Shown here: positions 5,234-9,277 of the stretch, piece by piece
How positions within the stretch are numbered: position 1 is the stretch's first letter
Layout of the letters: each line of letters begins with the position of its first letter
Assembly: GCA_002316585.1 (NCBI GenBank)
Contig: DCDU01000136.1
Span: forward strand, 5,826-15,102
Source: Firmicutes bacterium UBA1047
GTDB taxonomy: Bacteria > Bacillota > Clostridia > Tissierellales > Sedimentibacteraceae
DNA length: 9,277 nucleotides
Direction of reading: 5' to 3'
Translations under genes and position numbers: made by a program
The notes under the pieces: generated by a model
The model's database searches: none
What the model was told of the DNA's origin: nothing
What the model saw: the letters and a program-made list of their open reading frames with translations, nothing else

Positions 5234-5267
5234 GCGGGAATTATTTGTTAAAAACAATAATTCCCGC
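5234..5267. repeat. 12-bp perfect hairpin overlapping the end of the YdcZ-like gene
   Basis: GCGGGAATTATT (5234-5245) and AATAATTCCCGC (5256-5267) form a perfect stem with a 10-base loop. The minus-strand gene's stop codon (5243-5241) lies inside it. No T run follows on either strand, so it is not a standard intrinsic terminator; it may protect the 3' end of the mRNA or act as a weak bidirectional stop between converging genes. Confidence 0.65.
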
Positions 5268-5669
5268 AACCATCAGAGCTACGCCTATGAGTTTAATCCA
5301 TTCAAAGCCAATTTTTTCCGTACCGAACAATCCAAAAACTTCAATTAAATAGGAAACCACAATTTGTGCCAATAAAATTAACATTGTTGCATACGCGGGT
5401 CCTAAACCTGATATACCTTGAATTACGGTGAATGTGATGAATGCGCCGATTACGCCGCCAAATAAATATAATTTATTGCTGACATTAAATACCGAAAGTA
5501 AATTCTCCTGTCCGGCGAAGAACCACACACCTATACTACCCAACGGTAGAAGAAAGAATACCCAACTGTTTGCAGTCCAAATACTTGAAGAGTCCATTAC
5601 ACGAGTATTAAAAACACCCTGAATACTCATTAATAAGCCGGCAAGCAATGCAAATAAAATACTGCTCAT
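5241..5669 (-). CDS. YdcZ/DUF606-family membrane protein (DMT superfamily)
   Basis: A 142-residue integral membrane protein of the DUF606/YdcZ family in the drug/metabolite transporter superfamily. About five hydrophobic helices are visible, near residues 3-20, 34-52, 67-84, 91-110 and 124-140. Family-like features include the opening SILFALLAGLLMSIQGVFNT, with the polar Q and N in helix 1, and the GLGPAYATMLILLAQIV segment. Length matches the family (about 140-150 residues); such half-size proteins usually work as dimers or as paired genes, and no partner is present here. Substrate is unknown. The start at 5669 has AGGAGG (minus strand, 5680-5675) five bases upstream. It is transcribed towards the carrier-protein remnant and ends in a perfect hairpin. 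No convincing promoter was found upstream. Confidence 0.85.
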   Translation of the reverse strand: MSSILFALLAGLLMSIQGVFNTRVMDSSSIWTANSWVFFLLPLGSIGVWFFAGQENLLSVFNVSNKLYLFGGVIGAFITFTVIQGISGLGPAYATMLILLAQIVVSYLIEVFGLFGTEKIGFEWIKLIGVALMVAGIIVFNK

Positions 5670-5798
5670 ATAATCCTCCTGAAGTATAGTATTCCTAAAA
5701 AAGTCAATTTAAACAAAAACTTTTATCTATGCTAACCATAGAATAATCGGAAACTGAGCCTTATTGCTGCCGGCAAAACATTTTCATTAAAATTCATC

Positions 5799-5827
5799 TT
5801 TACATAGCACTTTAAATGTTGTATAAT
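5799..5827 (+). promoter_or_regulatory. sigma-A promoter of the FMN-binding protein gene
   Basis: TTTACA (5799-5804), a 17-base spacer and a perfect TATAAT (5822-5827). The predicted start near 5834 gives a leader of about 58 bases. Confidence 0.8.
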
Positions 5828-5838
5828 TTCTGATGTTA

Positions 5839-5854
5839 TGTAAAAATATTTACA
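5839..5854. promoter_or_regulatory. possible operator dyad just downstream of the promoter
   Basis: TGTAAA (5839-5844) AATA TTTACA (5849-5854) is a perfect dyad starting about six bases after the predicted transcription start. That is a good place for a repressor to bind. The regulator is unknown; AT-rich dyads also arise by chance in such DNA. Confidence 0.35.
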
Positions 5855-5891
5855 AACCAATATATGGAGGGTATTAGTTTTAGGAGGAAAA

Positions 5892-6239
5892 ATGAAAAAG
5901 GTAATAATAATTGTTGTAGTATTTGCATTGTCATTTGGATTTTTAACATTAGTAAATAATAAGGGTTCAAATACTGCATCAGAACAAGAAACACTGACGG
6001 GAACTGCTGATGGATTCGGCGGACCTATTAATGTTACAGTGGTTGTAAAAAGTGATGATATAATTTCGGTTGAAGCAGTCGGTGACGATGAAACAGAAGG
6101 CATAGGAACAATGGCATTGGAACAGCTTCCGGATTTAATAGCTGAAGCGGATTCAACGGAAATTGACGGAGTTTCAGGAGCTACATATTCAAGCGACGGT
6201 ATTAAAGCAGCTGTTAAAAATGCTTTAGAGTCAAAATAA
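5892..6239 (+). CDS. exported FMN-binding domain protein
   Basis: A 115-residue protein with an N-terminal KK followed by a hydrophobic stretch (about residues 4-21, IIIVVVFALSFGFLTLV): a signal anchor or signal peptide with no lipobox cysteine. The rest is a small FMN-binding domain. Its key motif, DGVSGATYSS (92-101), is the recognition sequence for ApbE flavin transferase, which attaches FMN through a phosphoester to the Thr of SGAT, here Thr98. Such domains act outside the membrane as covalent flavin carriers in extracellular electron transfer or with Rnf/Nqr-like and fumarate-reductase-like partners. No apbE or partner is in the window, so the pathway is open. The start is supported by AGGAGG at 5882-5887 with a short 4-base spacer. 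It is a single-gene unit with its own promoter (5799-5827) and terminator (6261-6291). Confidence 0.88.
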   Translation: MKKVIIIVVVFALSFGFLTLVNNKGSNTASEQETLTGTADGFGGPINVTVVVKSDDIISVEAVGDDETEGIGTMALEQLPDLIAEADSTEIDGVSGATYSSDGIKAAVKNALESK

Positions 6240-6260
6240 TTTAGGCTTACTTACAAAATA

Positions 6261-6291
6261 AAGAACTGTACCGATAGGTATGGCTCTTTTT
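6261..6291 (+). terminator. intrinsic terminator of the FMN-binding protein gene
   Basis: AAGAACTGTACC (6261-6272) pairs with GGTATGGCTCTT (6277-6288) around a GATA loop, with two G-T wobbles and one A-C mismatch, followed by a T tract. It lies 21 bases after the stop codon. Confidence 0.75.
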
Positions 6292-6469
6292 AGTTTTATA
6301 AAATTTTTTGGAATAAATATTGATAATATACTATAATAATATAATATCCACAAAATTCTACAATTAAAACAGTATTAACCACTATAATTAAAAATGTAAA
6401 AATAATGAAAAGATTGTCAAGATGCAGTATTTTTACGCCCTCATATTTTGCAATTGAAATGATAAGCTA

Positions 6470-6498
6470 TTGACAAATAAAAAATTGTATTATATGGT
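6470..6498 (+). promoter_or_regulatory. sigma-A promoter of topA
   Basis: A perfect TTGACA (6470-6475), a 17-base spacer and TATGGT (6493-6498, four of six). The predicted start near 6505 rules against the upstream ATG at 6508, which would sit at the very 5' end of the mRNA, and favours the ATG at 6544. Confidence 0.6.
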
Positions 6499-6543
6499 GA
6501 ATAAAGCATGGATATTGTATCCTACTTGAAACATGGAGGAAAA

Positions 6544-8736
6544 ATGAAAAATTTGTTAATAGTTGAATCACCTGCCAAAGCTAAAACAATAGGTAAGTTT
6601 TTAGGAAAAAACTATACTGTTAAAGCTTCGGTAGGTCATGTACGTGATTTACCCAAGAGTAAAATAGGAATAGACATAGATAATAATTTTGAGCCTAATT
6701 ATATAACAATCAGGGGAAAGGGGGATGTAATCAAGGAGCTTAAAAAAGAGGCTAAAAAAGCAGATAATATATTTCTTGCAACGGACCCTGACCGTGAAGG
6801 AGAGGCTATATCGTGGCATCTTTCTAAAATTTTAAATTTGGATGAAAGTAAGGAAATAAGAATTGTATTTAATGAAATCACAAAGGATGCAATTAAAAAT
6901 GCCAGTAAGAACCCCCGTAAAATTAATATAGATTTAGTTGATGCACAGCAAGCCAGACGTGTTCTTGACAGATTGGTGGGATATAATATAAGCCCTCTGT
7001 TATGGAAAAAAATCAGAAAAGGCTTAAGCGCAGGCAGAGTGCAGTCTGTTGCCTTAAAGCTTATAATAGATAAAGAACGTGAAATAATGGACTTCAAGCC
7101 CGAGGAATACTGGACTCTTGAGCTTGAAATCAAAAAATCCAAGAAAAAATTCATTGCAAAATTTATCGGTTTTTATAAAAATGATAAAATAAAGAAGGAA
7201 AAAATTAAAAATCAAGATGAAATAAATAAAATTCTCGACAGTATAGATAAAGAAAAAATCGCTGTTATGAAAATCGAAAAGTCAAAGAGCTACTCAAAGC
7301 CAAGTGCACCTTTTACAACAAGCTCTCTGCAGCAGGAAGCAAACAGGCGGCTTAATTTTACTTCCAAAAAAACCATGATGGTTGCCCAGCAGCTTTATGA
7401 AGGAGTAAATGTCAAGGGTGAAGGAAGCGTCGGTCTTGTTACTTATATAAGAACCGATTCATTTAGATTATCCGATGAAGCTACATCCAGTGTTAAGGAA
7501 TTTATATTATCAAATTACGGTGAAAAATACTATAAGCACAGAGTATATACCAAGTCAAAGAAAAACGAAAGTAAAATACAGGATGCTCATGAAGCAATAA
7601 GACCTACTTCGTTATTACGAACTCCCGAGCTGCTTAAGGACAGCCTGACTTCCGACCAATACAAGCTATACAATCTTATTTGGAAAAGATTTGTTTCTTG
7701 TCAGATGGCAGATGCCGAATATGATGTTACCAAGGTTTTACTAAATAACAATGACAATATTTTTGAAAGCAGCGGTAAAATACTTGCATTTGACGGTTAT
7801 AAAACCGTATATAAATATACTGATGAAAAAGATGATAAGCTGTTTCCTGAAATGGAAATAAACGAAATATTGGAAATATCAAAAGTTGACCCGCAGCAGC
7901 ATTTTACCCAGCCTCCTGCACGCTATACAGAGGCAAGTCTCATAAAAGATTTGGAGGAAAAGGGAATCGGAAGACCAAGCACATATGCCCCAACCATAAC
8001 AACAATTACAGGAAGAGAATATGTAGCTAAAGAAAAGGGATATCTTTTTCCCACCGATATGGGTTTCTTGGTTACTGAAATGATGGAGAAATACTTTTCC
8101 AAAATCGTTGATGAAAAATTTACTGCAGAATTGGAAAACCACTTGGATGATGTGGCTAACGGAAATATTAATTGGCGCAGTGTAATTTCGGACTTTTACG
8201 AAGGCTTTAAAACAGAGCTGAATGTAGCGGAAAAGGAAATGGAAGAAATTGAAATCAAGGATGAAGTCAGCGATGTACAGTGTGAAAACTGCGGTGCATT
8301 CATGGTTATTAAAAGCGGAAGATACGGGAAGTTTCTTGCCTGCCCTAATTACCCCGAGTGTAAAAATACAAAGCCGTTAAACGGAAGAGAAGCAGCTGAG
8401 GAAACAGATGAAGTATGTGAAAAATGCGGCTCCAAAATGCTTAAGAGGAAGGGGAGATTCGGAGAATTTTTAGCTTGCTCCAATTATCCTGCCTGCAAGA
8501 ATACAAAGCCAATTATAAAAACAATTGATGTTCCATGTCCGAGATGCAGCGGAAAAATTGCAATAAAGTTTTCAAAAGCAGGACGCAGATTTTTTGGCTG
8601 CTCCAACTATCCGGAATGCAAATACATTTCCTGGTTCGAACCAACTAATGAAAAATGTCCTATTTGCGGGGAATTAATGGTTTTAAAAAACAATAAATTA
8701 ACCTGCGTAAATAAAGAATGTAAAAAAGGTGAATAA
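6544..8736 (+). CDS. topA: DNA topoisomerase I (type IA)
   Basis: TopA relaxes negative supercoils by a transient 5'-phosphotyrosine break in one strand. In this 730-residue cytoplasmic protein the Toprim domain opens with LLIVESPAKAKTIGKFLG (Glu8) and carries the metal-binding DPDREGE at 81-87. The QQARRVLDRLVGYNISP and GLSAGRVQS segments follow. The catalytic Tyr301 sits in TYIRTDS, with HEAIRPT at 349-355 and GIGRPSTYAPT near 474-484. The C-terminus has four Cys4 zinc fingers: Cys580/583/600/606, 625/628/645/651, 665/668/686/692 and a shorter one, 705/708/721/726. Family members in Firmicutes are about 690-700 residues with commonly three fingers, so this tail is slightly long. Start ATG 6544 is chosen for GGAGGA at 6535-6540 and for the promoter position; ATG 6508 would add 12 residues not typical of the family. 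rpsB follows with its own promoter. Confidence 0.97.
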   Translation: MKNLLIVESPAKAKTIGKFLGKNYTVKASVGHVRDLPKSKIGIDIDNNFEPNYITIRGKGDVIKELKKEAKKADNIFLATDPDREGEAISWHLSKILNLDESKEIRIVFNEITKDAIKNASKNPRKINIDLVDAQQARRVLDRLVGYNISPLLWKKIRKGLSAGRVQSVALKLIIDKEREIMDFKPEEYWTLELEIKKSKKKFIAKFIGFYKNDKIKKEKIKNQDEINKILDSIDKEKIAVMKIEKSKSYSKPSAPFTTSSLQQEANRRLNFTSKKTMMVAQQLYEGVNVKGEGSVGLVTYIRTDSFRLSDEATSSVKEFILSNYGEKYYKHRVYTKSKKNESKIQDAHEAIRPTSLLRTPELLKDSLTSDQYKLYNLIWKRFVSCQMADAEYDVTKVLLNNNDNIFESSGKILAFDGYKTVYKYTDEKDDKLFPEMEINEILEISKVDPQQHFTQPPARYTEASLIKDLEEKGIGRPSTYAPTITTITGREYVAKEKGYLFPTDMGFLVTEMMEKYFSKIVDEKFTAELENHLDDVANGNINWRSVISDFYEGFKTELNVAEKEMEEIEIKDEVSDVQCENCGAFMVIKSGRYGKFLACPNYPECKNTKPLNGREAAEETDEVCEKCGSKMLKRKGRFGEFLACSNYPACKNTKPIIKTIDVPCPRCSGKIAIKFSKAGRRFFGCSNYPECKYISWFEPTNEKCPICGELMVLKNNKLTCVNKECKKGE

Positions 8737-8784
8737 TATTCACGAAGATTCAAGAAAAATATGCATATATTTGTTAATTAAATA

Positions 8785-8813
8785 TTGCCAAACAAAATTG
8801 GCTATGATATACT
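8785..8813 (+). promoter_or_regulatory. sigma-A promoter of rpsB
   Basis: TTGCCA (8785-8790), a 17-base spacer and TATACT (8808-8813), with an extended TGA just before the -10 (8805-8807). Predicted start near 8820, leaving a leader of about 96 bases. Confidence 0.75.
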
Positions 8814-8825
8814 AATCTTAATTAC

Positions 8826-8877
8826 GCACAGATTTGGATCATGTTAGAGTTGTGCCGATAGTGGTCTTTTTCATGAT
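8826..8877 (+). promoter_or_regulatory. candidate structured rpsB leader
   Basis: Two interleaved short helices are possible: GCACA (8826-8830) with TGTGC (8851-8855), and ATCATG (8838-8843) with CATGAT (8872-8877). Interleaving makes this a pseudoknot topology. It lies between the promoter and the start codon of a ribosomal-protein gene, where autoregulatory leaders are common. The helices are short (5 and 6 bp) and could be chance. Confidence 0.3.
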
Positions 8878-8915
8878 ATGATATTTCTGGAGGTAAAACA
8901 AAAGGAGGATAAATA

Positions 8916-9277
8916 ATGGCAATTATTAGTATGAAAAAATTGCTCGAAGCAGGGGTTCACTTTGGACATCAAACAAGAAGATGGAATCCTAAAATGGCAG
9001 AGTATATTTTTACGGAAAGAAACGGAATCTACATTATCGATTTGCAGAAAACAAGTGATAAAGTAGATGATGCTTACAACTTTGTAAAAGAAGTTGTATC
9101 AAGCGGAGACGAAATATTATTCGTCGGAACAAAAAAACAAGCTCAGGAATCTACAAAGGCTGAAGCCGCAAGATGCGGAATGCATTTCGTAAGTCAGAGA
9201 TGGCTTGGAGGAATGCTTACAAACTATTCAACAATCAGAAAAAGAATTGACAGGCTTAATGCATTGAAAACTATGGA
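8916..9277 (+). CDS. rpsB: 30S ribosomal protein S2, N-terminal part (cut by window end)
   Basis: The first 120 codons of ribosomal protein S2, a small-subunit surface protein that helps recruit S1-like factors and mRNA. Diagnostic sequence includes [19 protein letters not shown] near the start, [29 protein letters not shown] and [21 protein letters not shown] full S2 is about 230-260 residues, so roughly half is outside the window. The start is certain: ATG 8916 has AGGAGG (8903-8908) seven bases upstream. tsf is normally next but cannot be seen. topA ends 179 bases upstream. Confidence 0.98.
   Translation, partial: MAIISMKKLLEAGVHFGHQTRRWNPKMAEYIFTERNGIYIIDLQKTSDKVDDAYNFVKEVVSSGDEILFVGTKKQAQESTKAEAARCGMHFVSQRWLGGMLTNYSTIRKRIDRLNALKTM

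Noticed and set aside
5683..5707. Minus-strand TTGACT and TATACT upstream of the YdcZ-like gene as a promoter
   Set aside because: The spacer is only 13 bases, too short for sigma-A recognition; no better pair was found.
5828..5891. Riboswitch in the leader of the FMN-binding protein gene, for example an FMN riboswitch
   Set aside because: The leader is only about 58 bases and has none of the conserved multi-helix FMN riboswitch elements; only a short dyad is present.
5732..6103. 123-codon minus-strand ORF
   Set aside because: It is antisense to the FMN-binding protein gene and its promoter, which have strong independent support.
8729..8743. GTGAATA-A-TATTCAC palindrome at the topA stop as a terminator
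   Set aside because: The stem is 7 bp, AT-rich and not followed by a T tract; topA may simply read through towards rpsB.
1..9277. CRISPR array, toxin-antitoxin pair, restriction or other defence system
   Set aside because: No regularly spaced repeats and no recognisable proteins of these classes on either strand.

Overview
The window reads as low-GC Firmicutes DNA, most likely Clostridia or a close relative. It is AT-rich throughout, uses strong AGGAGG-type ribosome binding sites and sigma-A-like promoters, and carries a clostridial-type tmRNA, a RocB-family M20 hydrolase, a YdcZ (DUF606) membrane protein, and topA next to rpsB. The species cannot be named from the sequence alone.

Layout, left to right. 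(1) 1-236: the 3' part of the tmRNA gene ssrA and its intrinsic terminator. (2) About 237-5160: an accessory zone full of decayed genes. It holds a short tail resembling the 23S rRNA methyltransferase RlmD/RumA, a promoter with an inverted repeat in its spacer, the last ~65 codons of a YtcJ-type amidohydrolase, an intact rocB-like gene with a strong terminator, an internally deleted IS66-family insertion sequence (2700-3545, with inverted-repeat ends and fragments of tnpA, tnpC and a third ORF), a small intact membrane-protein gene with two plausible in-frame starts, a broken alpha/beta hydrolase, and an acyl-carrier-protein-like fragment that lacks the phosphopantetheine serine. (3) 5234-6291: a minus-strand YdcZ/DUF606 membrane protein, then a plus-strand exported FMN-binding protein with its own promoter and terminator. 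(4) 6470-9277: core genes, topA (complete) and rpsB (cut by the window end), each with a good promoter.

How the parts relate. The genes do not form a single pathway. rocB probably shares a transcript with the amidohydrolase remnant 39 bases upstream and ends at the hairpin at 2657-2695. The IS66 remnant inserted just past that terminator. Its right inverted repeat contains a TTGACG sequence placed correctly to act as the -35 element for the next gene, giving a possible IS-borne hybrid promoter. The FMN-binding protein carries the target motif for covalent flavin attachment but has no ApbE or electron-transport partner here.

I see no convincing new multi-gene system. The observations most worth a second look are the IS-derived hybrid promoter, the dual-start membrane/soluble protein at 3598-3933, the serine-less carrier-protein relic, the possible pseudoknot leader before rpsB, and the density of gene wrecks between ssrA and topA.
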